Assembly: GCA_000482145.1 (NCBI GenBank)
Contig: AUXH01000051.1
Span: 1-55,551 of the forward strand
Length of the DNA: 55,551 bases
Source of the DNA: Strigomonas culicis
Taxonomy: Eukaryota > Euglenozoa > Kinetoplastea > Trypanosomatida > Trypanosomatidae
Direction: 5' to 3'
Part shown: positions 18,636-27,151 of the stretch, in pieces
Layout: each line of letters starts with the position of its first letter
Numbering within the stretch: the stretch's first letter is position 1
Notes under the pieces: generated by a model
Databases searched by the model: none
Told to the model about the DNA's origin: nothing
Seen by the model: only the letters and a program-made list of their open reading frames with translations
Translations under genes and position numbers: made by a program

Positions 18636-20726
18636 TTATGAGAAGAGCGAAATCAGTTCACTCTCTTCCATAAAGGTGTACAGGTCACTGATCACCACGC
18701 TGCGTAAGGGAAGGCCGCCGTCCGCAATCGCCACTCTGTTTTCATCCGCACTGACCTCCGGGTCCCTGCATGATGGCGTTTCCTCTCGCGGCTCGAAGAG
18801 CACCGCGTGCTCGCGCGCCCACAGTTCCTGCAGCCGCGCGCGCCGCCATGTCTCGGACAGCACGATGCGCGTGAGGACGTCCCACGCGACCTGCTGCTCC
18901 GCGTACACCTCCTGCAGCGAGGGCAGCCACTCCCGCACGCCCCACTCCGTCACCAGCTGGATGTGGGCCTGGTCGTCCCGCTCCGCGGCCTGCAGCGCCG
19001 CGCGCGTCGCCACCTCGGCCGCGCTGAGGTCCACGATGCGCTGCTTCAGTTGCGCCTCGCGGAGGGCCTGGTGGATGTGCTTGTGGATCGCGTGCAGCTC
19101 CTGCAGGTACATGTCGCTGTACTGCTGCTTCGCGTGGAGGGAGCACATGAGCAGCTCGAAGAGCTCCTTCTGGTAGCGGCGCGTCGCCGCCTCCTCGTCC
19201 TCGCGCGCCTTCTGCGCCGCCTTGGCCGCCAGCCGCGCCGCGTACTCCGCGTCCCCCAGCTGTGCCTGCGCCTTCTGCTCCTCCGCGACGAGGTGCCGGC
19301 GCGAGAGCTCCCACCGCGTGACGACGTTGGTCACGATGGCGTGGTTCGTGTGGTACCACCCGCAGCGCGCGATCGCGGCCTGCTCCTCCGCCAGGATGTC
19401 CTGCCGCCGCCGCTGCTCGGACCCGATGAGGATCCAGAAGTCCAGGTACAGCAGCTGCGTCGCGAACGGCGAGTCGTGGTCGCCGACGTACGCACGCGCG
19501 GCCTGTCGGTGGATGCCCACGAAGTCGACCGGACGGACGATGAGCGCCCCCTCCGTCTGCGGCGGTACCACGAGGGCGGTGGACACCGGCGGTGCTGCGT
19601 CGGGCGCGGGCTCTGGCTCGGGCGCCGCGTCCTCTGGGGCAGCCGTCTCGGGCAGCGGCACTTCGTCCGGGTGCTCGCCCGCCTGCCGCTGCTTCCACGC
19701 AAGCGCGTGTGAGTCACCCAAGAGCGCCGCCTGTTCCATGGCGTATTGGTGGTAGTCCATGAGCCGCCCCCAGTGTGCCGCCTCATCTTCCTCAAAGCGC
19801 ACGCGGACGCCCAGGGTGACGGTCTCGAGCTTGAAGCTGCGAAACAGCACCCACCGCTCCCTCAGGAACTGATGCAACAGCTTCGCGTGCAGGTAGGAGG
19901 CCACCCCCGAGAGGACCAGCGAGACATAGAGGCAGGTCAGGTGCACGGCAGGCTCCAGGGGTATAGAGGACACCTCCAGCACCTCCATATCCCACCGCAG
20001 GCAGCGGCAGGGTTCGGGGTAGCAGCACGAGACAAACTGCCCGAGTAGCTGCAGGCGCGCCTCCTTTTCCTGCCGGTACAGCTCGCGCTCATCGTTGAGG
20101 AGCGACAGGCAGTGGAGCGCCTGCGTCCACAGTCGCGTCTTCTCCCGCACCGCGATGTCCCACAGGTCCGTGCTGTCCGCCGTCACGACCGCCTCTCGAT
20201 GCGGCGCCGCCACGTGGCGGTAGTCATCGACCGAAAACACCTGGGAGAGGAGCGAGGAGGACAGGCTGACCGGCCCCCTTGTCGCCTCCGGTGCACAGTC
20301 CACAGGGATGGGCTCCGGTGGCTCTTCCGCCGGTGGGAGGCCGCCGGCGGCACGGAGCCGAAAAAAGCGCTGCACGGAGGTCACGTTGGGGTTGTGCCGC
20401 CGTACGCGCTGCGCGTCCTTGACGGCCGGGTCGGCTGCATCCGCGTCGTCCGCCCCGCGGCCCCGCCGCCGCAGCTCTTCCTGCTTGTAGCTCAGGTAAA
20501 CGCGGCTGCCGAGCGCCGGCTCCTCCTCGGGCTCCTTGTCGAGCGTGCGGCGCCGCACGTAGCGGGTGCCTGCTGGGTCCCGGGGGAGCCGCAGCGACGG
20601 TGCCGTGCCTGCTGCCGCGACGGGCCGGTGCAGGCGCGGCGGCGGCGACGGCGGCCTCATCGGCACGAGGGGCCCCGTCATGCTGCTGGAGTTCTGCCCG
20701 GTGAGGGGCGGCAGCACAGTGGACAT
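18636..20726 (-). CDS. Hypothetical helical/coiled-coil protein, 696 aa
   Basis: I do not recognise this protein. The N-terminal 130 residues are Pro/Arg-rich and probably disordered. From about residue 200 to the end it is mostly helical and rich in Ala, Glu, Gln, Arg and Trp. A long coiled-coil-like segment lies at about 480-560 (AARLAAKAAQKAREDEE) and another at 580-640. An acidic, Pro-rich linker is found near 370-400. No transmembrane segment or catalytic motif is evident. Long Gln/Glu-rich helical proteins of this kind in kinetoplastids are often cytoskeletal or flagellar, but that is inference. The frame runs upstream to a TTG (20804); the first ATG is at 20726, with acceptor CTAG at 20749-20752 giving a leader of about 22 nt. 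Confidence 0.8.
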   Translation of the reverse strand: MSTVLPPLTGQNSSSMTGPLVPMRPPSPPPRLHRPVAAAGTAPSLRLPRDPAGTRYVRRRTLDKEPEEEPALGSRVYLSYKQEELRRRGRGADDADAADPAVKDAQRVRRHNPNVTSVQRFFRLRAAGGLPPAEEPPEPIPVDCAPEATRGPVSLSSSLLSQVFSVDDYRHVAAPHREAVVTADSTDLWDIAVREKTRLWTQALHCLSLLNDERELYRQEKEARLQLLGQFVSCCYPEPCRCLRWDMEVLEVSSIPLEPAVHLTCLYVSLVLSGVASYLHAKLLHQFLRERWVLFRSFKLETVTLGVRVRFEEDEAAHWGRLMDYHQYAMEQAALLGDSHALAWKQRQAGEHPDEVPLPETAAPEDAAPEPEPAPDAAPPVSTALVVPPQTEGALIVRPVDFVGIHRQAARAYVGDHDSPFATQLLYLDFWILIGSEQRRRQDILAEEQAAIARCGWYHTNHAIVTNVVTRWELSRRHLVAEEQKAQAQLGDAEYAARLAAKAAQKAREDEEAATRRYQKELFELLMCSLHAKQQYSDMYLQELHAIHKHIHQALREAQLKQRIVDLSAAEVATRAALQAAERDDQAHIQLVTEWGVREWLPSLQEVYAEQQVAWDVLTRIVLSETWRRARLQELWAREHAVLFEPREETPSCRDPEVSADENRVAIADGGLPLRSVVISDLYTFMEESELISLFS

Positions 20727-21228
20727 GTCGCAACAGCAACAACAGTAACTAGAGTGGATATGGTACAGTAATAACACAAGGGCAATGCTCTTGTAGACGT
20801 TCAATTAAACAATGTACAGTGCGCCGAAAAAAAAAACTATTTACTTTTCTTCAGATGTGATACACACCAACACAGAGAGAAGGGGAAAGAATGATGAGAA
20901 AGAACCCTAAGGTTTATATCTGTCTTTGCGGTGCCGGATAATGCACTAGAAGCGACCATCACGGTAGTGAGGGGGTCCATCTAAGACAGCGAGCACTGGC
21001 CGCCCTAGCTGCACGCTTTCTATCATAGTAATACAAAGAATAGTAAAAAGAACAATGACCTGCACGATTCCGAATTAGTAATTTCTCTGCAAATACCTCC
21101 TCAGAAGAGCACCAACAACTCTAATGAACAAAAAACAACGGTAATCACACTACTCTAACAAACAGGTTTGCGGCCTTCGCCAAGATAATGGCGCAAGAGC
21201 GGAGAGACACGCACGCCAGCCGGCGCCG
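20727..21228. other. Intergenic region with a close splice acceptor
   Basis: On the minus strand CTCTAG (AG at 20750-20749) is the likely trans-splice site of the coiled-coil gene. The rest, to 21228, is AT-rich and of mixed composition and should contain the 3' UTR of the BILBO1-like gene. No gene is visible. Confidence 0.55.
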
Positions 21229-22518
21229 CTAGTCCCGGGGCCCGTAGCGGCCGTCGTCGTATGGCCCATAGTCCGTCACGCTCTGGCGCCCGTTCGCGAC
21301 AGAGCCGAGGCGCGCCTGCTGCTGCACGGCGCGCCGGCGGCGCTCCATCGCCAGGCGCTCGTAGTCGCGCTCCTCGCGCGAGAGCTTCTCGCGGTACTTG
21401 AACACGCTCACCTCCTTGTCCAGCACCCTCTGCTCGTCGCCGCAGTACTCGGGGTCGCGCTGGCGGTGCAGCTCCTCCAGGTCCGCCTGCAGCCGGCCGC
21501 GCTTCTGCTCCTCGCTGCCGAGGCTGCGCCGGGCGGCCGCGAGCCGCGCCTCCAGGTCCTGCACCTGCCGCTGCGCTGCCTCGAGCGCGCGGGCGCTCTC
21601 CTGCTGCGCGGCGCGCACCGCCTCCTCCTTCTCCTGGTTGGTCAGCCGCTGGTAGGCGACGTTGATCGCGACGGGGAAGACGGCCGCGTACTGCTGAAAA
21701 CCCTCGAAGGTCATGACCCGCTCGCCCTTCGTCTGCTGGGCGAAGTGCTGGTGCAGGTCCTGCACCACCTCGCCGGGGAAGCGGATGTCGCTCGCGCGGA
21801 AGAGGCTCTCGAACGCGGTCAGGCTGAGATGGCCCTGGCGGCGGCTGTCGCCCACGCGGAAGAGGTACTCCACCCGCTCCGGCGTCGTGCGCTCGCGGTA
21901 GTAGGACGTCGAGCCCGCGGGCGGCGGCAGCTCCGCCGGGGCGTCGGCGATTGCGCTCGGCTGGTACGGGCTCGCGGAGCCCTGCGCCGGAGAGCTCGCG
22001 GGAAGCAATTGGGAGCTTCGCTGCTGCTGCGAAACGACGGCGCTGCTCTCGATCGCCGAGGCATCCGACAGACCCGTGTACGCCGCGTTGGGCTCGTAGG
22101 AGGTGCTGGCCGGGCGCACGGCGCTCACCGGCGAGTGGCTCGGCTCCAGCGAGCTGCCCGTGAAGAAGGTGCTGCGCCGTGGCGGGGGTAGCTCGCGCTG
22201 GGGCGCGATGTCCGCCTTGGTGCTGTTCTTGCGGAATATGTAGAGCTGGTCGTACGACTGCAGCTGCGGCACGGCGGTGATCTCCGTCCACGTCTGGGTG
22301 TCGTCGTCGTAGCGCTGGAGGCGGTTGATGGTGAAGGGCTCGCACGCGCGGATGTCCGTGACGCCCATCGCGGCCTTTATCGCGTCCTCCTCCGCGCGGA
22401 ACGTGTGCTCCATGGCGGACCGCAGCGCCTCGATCGAGGGCGGGGGCGCGTTGAAGGGGAATTCGAGATTCACCTTCTGCGAGCGTATGTCCGAGCAGGC
22501 TAAGATCACAAAGGACAT
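21229..22518 (-). CDS. BILBO1 N-terminal-domain-like protein with EF-hand-like region and coiled coil
   Basis: The first 100 residues look like the ubiquitin-like N-terminal domain of BILBO1, the flagellar pocket collar scaffold of kinetoplastids: a beta start followed by VNLEFPF, PSIEALRSAMEHTF, INRLQRYDDDTQTW and SYDQLYIFRK. A Ser/Pro-rich linker follows (about 105-215). Next comes a helical region with one EF-hand-like loop (GDSRRQGHLSLTAF, near 225) that lacks several calcium ligands, then a coiled coil (about 315-400). The C-terminus is Tyr/Gly/Asp/Arg-rich. At 429 aa it is shorter than T. brucei BILBO1 (587 aa), with a much shorter coil, so it may be a paralogue or partner and not BILBO1 itself. 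The frame upstream to 22656 starts at TTG; the ATG at 22518 begins the domain, and a candidate acceptor AG is at 22595-22594. Confidence 0.72.
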   Translation of the reverse strand: MSFVILACSDIRSQKVNLEFPFNAPPPSIEALRSAMEHTFRAEEDAIKAAMGVTDIRACEPFTINRLQRYDDDTQTWTEITAVPQLQSYDQLYIFRKNSTKADIAPQRELPPPRRSTFFTGSSLEPSHSPVSAVRPASTSYEPNAAYTGLSDASAIESSAVVSQQQRSSQLLPASSPAQGSASPYQPSAIADAPAELPPPAGSTSYYRERTTPERVEYLFRVGDSRRQGHLSLTAFESLFRASDIRFPGEVVQDLHQHFAQQTKGERVMTFEGFQQYAAVFPVAINVAYQRLTNQEKEEAVRAAQQESARALEAAQRQVQDLEARLAAARRSLGSEEQKRGRLQADLEELHRQRDPEYCGDEQRVLDKEVSVFKYREKLSREERDYERLAMERRRRAVQQQARLGSVANGRQSVTDYGPYDDGRYGPRD

Positions 22519-23086
22519 GGTCGCGGCGTGGGGGAAGGGTTGCACAACAGCAAGAACGACAATGGACAACGAGCTTTTTTCTTCTATAGATCGCTGATGT
22601 GCGGAGAAATCATAATATATAAGAGCAAAAGAAAGAGGAAAAGGAGAACTGCTCAAGCTGTTTTCACTTGCAAGAATATTTTCTCAGTTAATGCACATTC
22701 ATGGTGGCTATAGTCGGTAGTAAACTACAGAGTAAGTATGGATGTATATATTTATATATCTGTTTAACAAGTAGTTGAAAAAATACATGAAAATAATCTT
22801 TTGTGTCTTGCTCGTTACCCTTTACTCTAAAACAGGTACTTCGCTTTATATATGCGCGCGGGAGGGGGACAAAAAAAGTAGAGAAAAGGAAGGAGCACAA
22901 GGACGGGAGCGATTAAGTTTCTCTCACCTTTGATAGCCATTCTCTTCTCCAGTTTTTTATACACGCATTTACACTATTTATCACAATTATGTCTCTTCTT
23001 TTTTTTTTTCGTTTGTTTGTTTTACCGTACTTTGTTCGAGTGTGTTCTCTTTTTGATTGTGGTGGTAATTAGGAAGGTTCGCTAGT
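22519..23086. other. Intergenic region between the BILBO1-like and P450 reductase genes
   Basis: On the minus strand a strong C/T tract (about 22620-22650) precedes a candidate acceptor AG at 22595-22594. The part from about 22680 to 23086 is AT-rich with T-runs and should hold the 3' UTR of the reductase gene. Small open frames here are AT-rich and not convincing. Confidence 0.55.
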
Positions 23087-25015
23087 TTACGAGGACGACC
23101 ACACGTCCTTCAAAAAGCGCTCGTCGTGCTCTAGCTTCTTGAGGTACTCCTTGGCGGCATCGGCGCTCATGTTGCCGAGGCGCTGCGCGATGGCGAGCAG
23201 CTCCTGCTCGACGTCCTTCGCCATGTGCTTGGCATCACCGCAGATGTAGAGGTTGCCGCCGCTCTGCAGGATGGACCACACCTCCTCCGCCTTCTCGCGC
23301 ACGCGGTGCTGCACGTAGACCTTCTCCGCCTGCGCGCGGCTGAAGGCGACGTCAAGGTCGGTGATAATGCCGTCGTGCACCGCGCGCGTGAAGAGATCCT
23401 CGTAGACAAAGTCCTCGTCCTTGTTGCGGCAGCCGAAGAAGAGGATGGCCTTCCCCAGCACGGCGTTCTTCTCCTTCCACGCGCGGCGGCGCTGCACAAA
23501 GCCGATGAAGGGTGCGACGCCAGTGCCCGGGCCGATCATGACGACCGGGCGGTCCTTGTAGCGCAGCGGGAGATGGAAAGTGGACTTGCGCACGAAGACC
23601 GGGACGCGGTCGCCGGGCTTCATGTTCTTCAGCATCGTCGTGCACAGCCCGTCGTCGACGATCGCGACGGTGACGCCGACGGTGGTCGGCGTGTGGAGCA
23701 GGTCCGACGAGATGGAGAAGTATCGCGGCGACACGCGCGGCATGAGCTCGACGAAGAAGGACAGCGGCACCTTGGCGGAGTCGAACTTGCGCAGGAAGCC
23801 GTGGATGGTGCGCAGCTTGCCGCACAGCTTGGTGAACTCCTTCTGGCTCTCGGGGTTCACGCGCAGGACGCGCAGCAGCTCCTCCTTCTGCGCCGGGTCG
23901 GTGCAGCAGTGCGCGAAGGCGCGCAGCGTCGACTTCTTCGGCGGCCCTGCGAGGTCCATGTACCACTTCAGGGCGGTGCGCACGGACACGCGGGCAGGGA
24001 ACACGTTCTTCATCGTCTTCTTGTCCTGGAGAGAGAAGACGCGGTCGGCCTCCTCCTTGGACACCCCCAGCGCGCTGAGGTAGGCGTCGACGAGCGAGTC
24101 GGGGTTGCAGGGCAGAATGCCCAGGTGGTCGCCGGCCTGGTAGGAGATGATGGTGTCCTTGATGTTGAAGTCGATGGCGCGCGTGCTGCGGCCGCCCTCC
24201 GTGTTCTTGAGCAGCTCCTCGTTCCGCACCATGTCCACCCAGAGGGGCAGGCGCTGCGTCGGCTCCAGCACGGAGGCGGTCTTGGGGAAGGGCAGCGGGG
24301 CCTCCGCCTCCTCCCAGTACTTGATGCGGCACTCCGGCTCCACGGGCTCCTCCACGTTCGCCTTGAGGGTGATGTTGAGCGCGCGGCCGACGGCCGGCCA
24401 CAGGTCGCGGCGCCACTCGTCGAACTCCTCCTCCATCTGACCGTTGCCCGAGTCGCCGCAGCCGAGCCCGAAGACGCGCTCGGCGCCGAGCTCGTCGAAG
24501 CGGCGGTCCATCACGATGCCCTCCTCGCAGAAGTACTTGTACTGGCGGTCGCCAAGGCCGAAGACGGCGTACTTCACGTTCGCCAGCTCCTCCCCGGGCG
24601 AGCGCGCGTCGTCGAAGACGTAGTCGTGGAAGGCCTTCATCGAGTCGGTGGGCTCGCCCTCGCCGTAGGTGGCGCACACGAGCAGCACCAGGCGCTCCAG
24701 GTCGAGACGGTTGTACTCGTAGGACTCCACGTCGCGGACCACGCAGGGAACACCGAGCTTCGTGCCCTCGCGCGCCAGCGTCTTGGCGAACATCTCGGCC
24801 GTGCCGGTCTGCGAGCCGAAGAGCACCACCACCTCCTTCTCGCCCGCCTTGCTCGCCGCGGGGGCCGCCGCCGCCGCCGCGACGTTCGCGCCCGGGCGCT
24901 TCTTGACCGTGGTCGTCTGCACCGGCACGCCGGCGTCGGCCGTCTGCTGCAGCTTCAGGTAGAAGTAGCCGGCGATGCCGAGCAGGATCGCCAGGAGAAT
25001 AACCGCGAAGTTCAT
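23087..25015 (-). CDS. CPR: NADPH-cytochrome P450 reductase (diflavin reductase)
   Basis: This protein transfers electrons from NADPH through FAD and FMN to cytochrome P450s (and other acceptors) at the ER membrane. The order of parts is complete: an N-terminal membrane anchor (residues 3-22), an Ala-rich linker, a flavodoxin domain with the FMN loop LFGSQTGTAEMF (65-76), a connecting domain, the FAD motif RYFSISS, the NADPH pyrophosphate motif GPGTGVAPFIGF and FFGCRNKDEDFVYEDL. Near the C-terminus Trp639 in KDVWSSS is the residue expected to stack on FAD. Length (642 aa) is normal for a CPR. The anchor distinguishes it from soluble diflavin reductases such as NDOR1/Tah18. Start ATG 25015; acceptor AG at 25052-25051 follows a T-rich tract. 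Confidence 0.93.
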   Translation of the reverse strand: MNFAVILLAILLGIAGYFYLKLQQTADAGVPVQTTTVKKRPGANVAAAAAAPAASKAGEKEVVVLFGSQTGTAEMFAKTLAREGTKLGVPCVVRDVESYEYNRLDLERLVLLVCATYGEGEPTDSMKAFHDYVFDDARSPGEELANVKYAVFGLGDRQYKYFCEEGIVMDRRFDELGAERVFGLGCGDSGNGQMEEEFDEWRRDLWPAVGRALNITLKANVEEPVEPECRIKYWEEAEAPLPFPKTASVLEPTQRLPLWVDMVRNEELLKNTEGGRSTRAIDFNIKDTIISYQAGDHLGILPCNPDSLVDAYLSALGVSKEEADRVFSLQDKKTMKNVFPARVSVRTALKWYMDLAGPPKKSTLRAFAHCCTDPAQKEELLRVLRVNPESQKEFTKLCGKLRTIHGFLRKFDSAKVPLSFFVELMPRVSPRYFSISSDLLHTPTTVGVTVAIVDDGLCTTMLKNMKPGDRVPVFVRKSTFHLPLRYKDRPVVMIGPGTGVAPFIGFVQRRRAWKEKNAVLGKAILFFGCRNKDEDFVYEDLFTRAVHDGIITDLDVAFSRAQAEKVYVQHRVREKAEEVWSILQSGGNLYICGDAKHMAKDVEQELLAIAQRLGNMSADAAKEYLKKLEHDERFLKDVWSSS

Positions 25016-25378
25016 GGCAATGATTGTGTTTGTTTTACGTTGGTCAACAGCTATAAATTAAGATCCACCAACAAACGAAAAAAAGGTGGAAGAATACAAC
25101 GGGAAAATAAGGTAATGAAATTAATAAATGAAAATTTAAAAGTCTTTTTTTTTGTGTTTTTGTATGTTTTTTCTGTGGCATGTAAAAGAAGTAAAGGGAG
25201 GGGCGCAGAGTGCGTACATACAAGTATACAGACCCATCTCTGACGAATCACAGACGTTAATGTCTACATAAATGTGATTTCATTTTCATATGCATTAAAA
25301 GGATTTTTTTTTATCATCAATACGAGAATACTCTTTATAGACTCTATGTCCCTCTATGTCGGTCAACCTTCCTGAACA
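25016..25378. other. Intergenic region with the P450 reductase splice acceptor
   Basis: On the minus strand TTTATAG (AG at 25052-25051) follows a T-rich tract at about 25075-25100. From about 25110 to 25378 the sequence is AT-rich with T-runs and should be the 3' UTR of the FHA-WWE gene. No gene is visible. Confidence 0.6.
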
Positions 25379-26113
25379 TTACTTTTTCTTCCGCCTGCTA
25401 TTTCGCTTCTTTTTGTGCGCAGAGGAGGAAGAGGAAGAGGAAGAAGAAGTGAGAGACGACGACGACGAGGAGCACGAGGAAGAAGACGTGTCCGTGGAGT
25501 AATCGTCCGACGAGCTAGACGACGGAATCACCTTGACCGCACGAACGCGACCGCGATCAACATCGGGGCCGCCCCTGCGACGCACGACACGGTGCTTGGT
25601 GGGGTCGTCCAGCTGGTACTGGATCATCTTGTCCTTCAGCGTCTTCTCAGCGAAACAGATGCCGTAGGTGCACTTGGGGCCCCTCCGCTGCCTCTCCGCG
25701 TTGTCTGCCGTGCCGTCCGCTGTGCCTCTTCCGGCAAAGAGCAGCGCGTCTGGGATGCGCACGGTCACCTGCCTCGCCGTGTAGGCCTCCTCGAGCAGCT
25801 GCGCGACGGCCAACGGGTAGCGGCGCCAGGACTTGGAGTCCTCCTCTCGCCCGTCCGCGTGGCACATCCACTCCCAGAGTCCGATGCGCGGCGGCTGCGT
25901 GGGCGCTGCCGCGTGCGACGGCTTGACCTCGGCCGGCCGCTCGCTGCTGTCACTGCGCGGGCGTTTCGCCGGTGCGTCGGTGACCTCCCGCTTCGGCGCT
26001 GCAGCAGCGGCGGCGGCAAAGGGCACCTCGGTGGAGGGAAGCGGCGCCGCCGGCGGCCGGCGCTCCTCCACCTTCGGCGGCGGCGCTGCCTCTGCGCCCG
26101 CTGCGGCGCTGTC

Positions 26114-26146
<33 letters not shown>

Positions 26147-26863
26147 GCTGAGCAGCGCCTGGTCCAGGATGCCCTGCCACTGCGGCTTGGCCTCGGCCGG
26201 CGCGCGGGTGCGGTGCGCCTCCTCCATCTCCCCCTCCTCGTCGTCCAGCAGGGCCAGCGGCGGGACGGCGAGCGACACGGTGGCGGGGACGGCCATGTCC
26301 GCCGCGGTGCGGCCCGCCAGCGGGGCCGCCAGCCCCGCCGCCGATTCCGCGCGCACGGCGAGTATCGGCAGGCCGAGCTCCTCCGGGAAGTGCAGCACGT
26401 GCGTGTCGAACGGGTGGTGGTAGCTGCGCGGCGGCGGCACGGACACTTCGTGCGGCGCGGTGAGGCCCACCTCGACCGCGTGCGCTGCCACCGCCGCCGC
26501 CTCCCGGCGTGTCGGCACGGCCGTAAAGCGCAGTAGCCCATCCTTCTCCGTAGCAATGAGCGCCAGCACCGCCGCGGCGTCCAGCGCGGCCGCGGGACTC
26601 GACGGACCTGGCACGCGCTCACAGTCCCCCCCTAGGAAGGTGGGGTTCTTGCCCAGCTGCACCACATAGAGCTGCTCCTCGACCCACACGACGGCGAGCT
26701 GCAGGCGCGAGACGTACTTGCATGCGGGGGCGCCGGAGGCGGCCGTGCCGGACCCGAGCTGCTGCGCTAGCGGCAGATTCGTACCGCGGCCGATGAAATA
26801 AACAACATTGCGCTGCTCCACCGTCACCATGAACCGGTCGGAGCGCACCAGAACCCACTTCAT
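25379..26863 (-). CDS. FHA-WWE domain protein, putative DNA-damage/ADP-ribose reader
   Basis: A 494-aa protein with two recognisable modules. Residues 1-80 resemble the FHA domain of the PNKP/aprataxin/APLF type: GRG (near 26), then YVSRLQLAV (near 50-58) and the strand-turn VVQLGKNPTFLGG. That FHA subtype binds CK2-phosphorylated XRCC1/XRCC4. Residues about 323-430 match the WWE domain pattern: WEWM, SWRRYP, QLLEEAY, YGICFAEKTLKD, then KHRVVRRR, with a 30-residue insertion. WWE domains bind iso-ADP-ribose in poly(ADP-ribose). Between them is a disordered region with a Gln run encoded by CTG repeats (plus-strand sense). The C-terminus is a long Ser/Asp tract followed by a basic tail, possibly nuclear and CK2-phosphorylated. 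Start ATG 26863; the polypyrimidine tract is a (CT)n microsatellite. Assignment is by motif reading only. Confidence 0.75.
26117..26143. repeat. CTG/CAG trinucleotide run coding for poly-Gln
   Basis: About nine CTG units on the plus strand encode a Gln run of about ten residues in the disordered linker of the FHA-WWE protein. It is in frame and likely length-polymorphic. Confidence 0.9.
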
Positions 26864-27151
26864 GTTGGTCTTCCTTGTAACGGGATACCTATTCTGATGC
26901 GAGCAGATCCAGAAAGAAAGAGAGCGAGAGAGAGAGAGAGAGAGAGAGAGAATAAAGAGGAATAACGGAAATAATTGAATAGAACTCGGAAAAAACCCAA
27001 CAGACGTCTGGAAGCACCGGTATATCTCTATGTATACAAAGCAAATGATCGAAGCAGATTAAAATGACAGCAATAACACATACCAACCGATATGCACTGA
27101 ATGTACAACGAAACAGTCGCGACGCGGGGGTCGATCTGCCGAACAGCTCTA
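26864..27151. other. Intergenic region with a (CT)n splice signal
   Basis: Minus-strand CTCTCT repeats (26921-26951) followed by GCATCAG (acceptor AG 26895-26894) form the trans-splice signal for the FHA-WWE gene. The remainder to 27151 is probably the 3' UTR of the next gene upstream. No gene is seen. Confidence 0.6.
26921..26951. repeat. (GA)n microsatellite serving as a polypyrimidine tract
   Basis: A near-perfect GA run (plus strand) reads as (CT)n on the transcribed minus strand. It lies 25-30 nt upstream of the candidate acceptor AG at 26895-26894 for the FHA-WWE gene. Confidence 0.85.
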
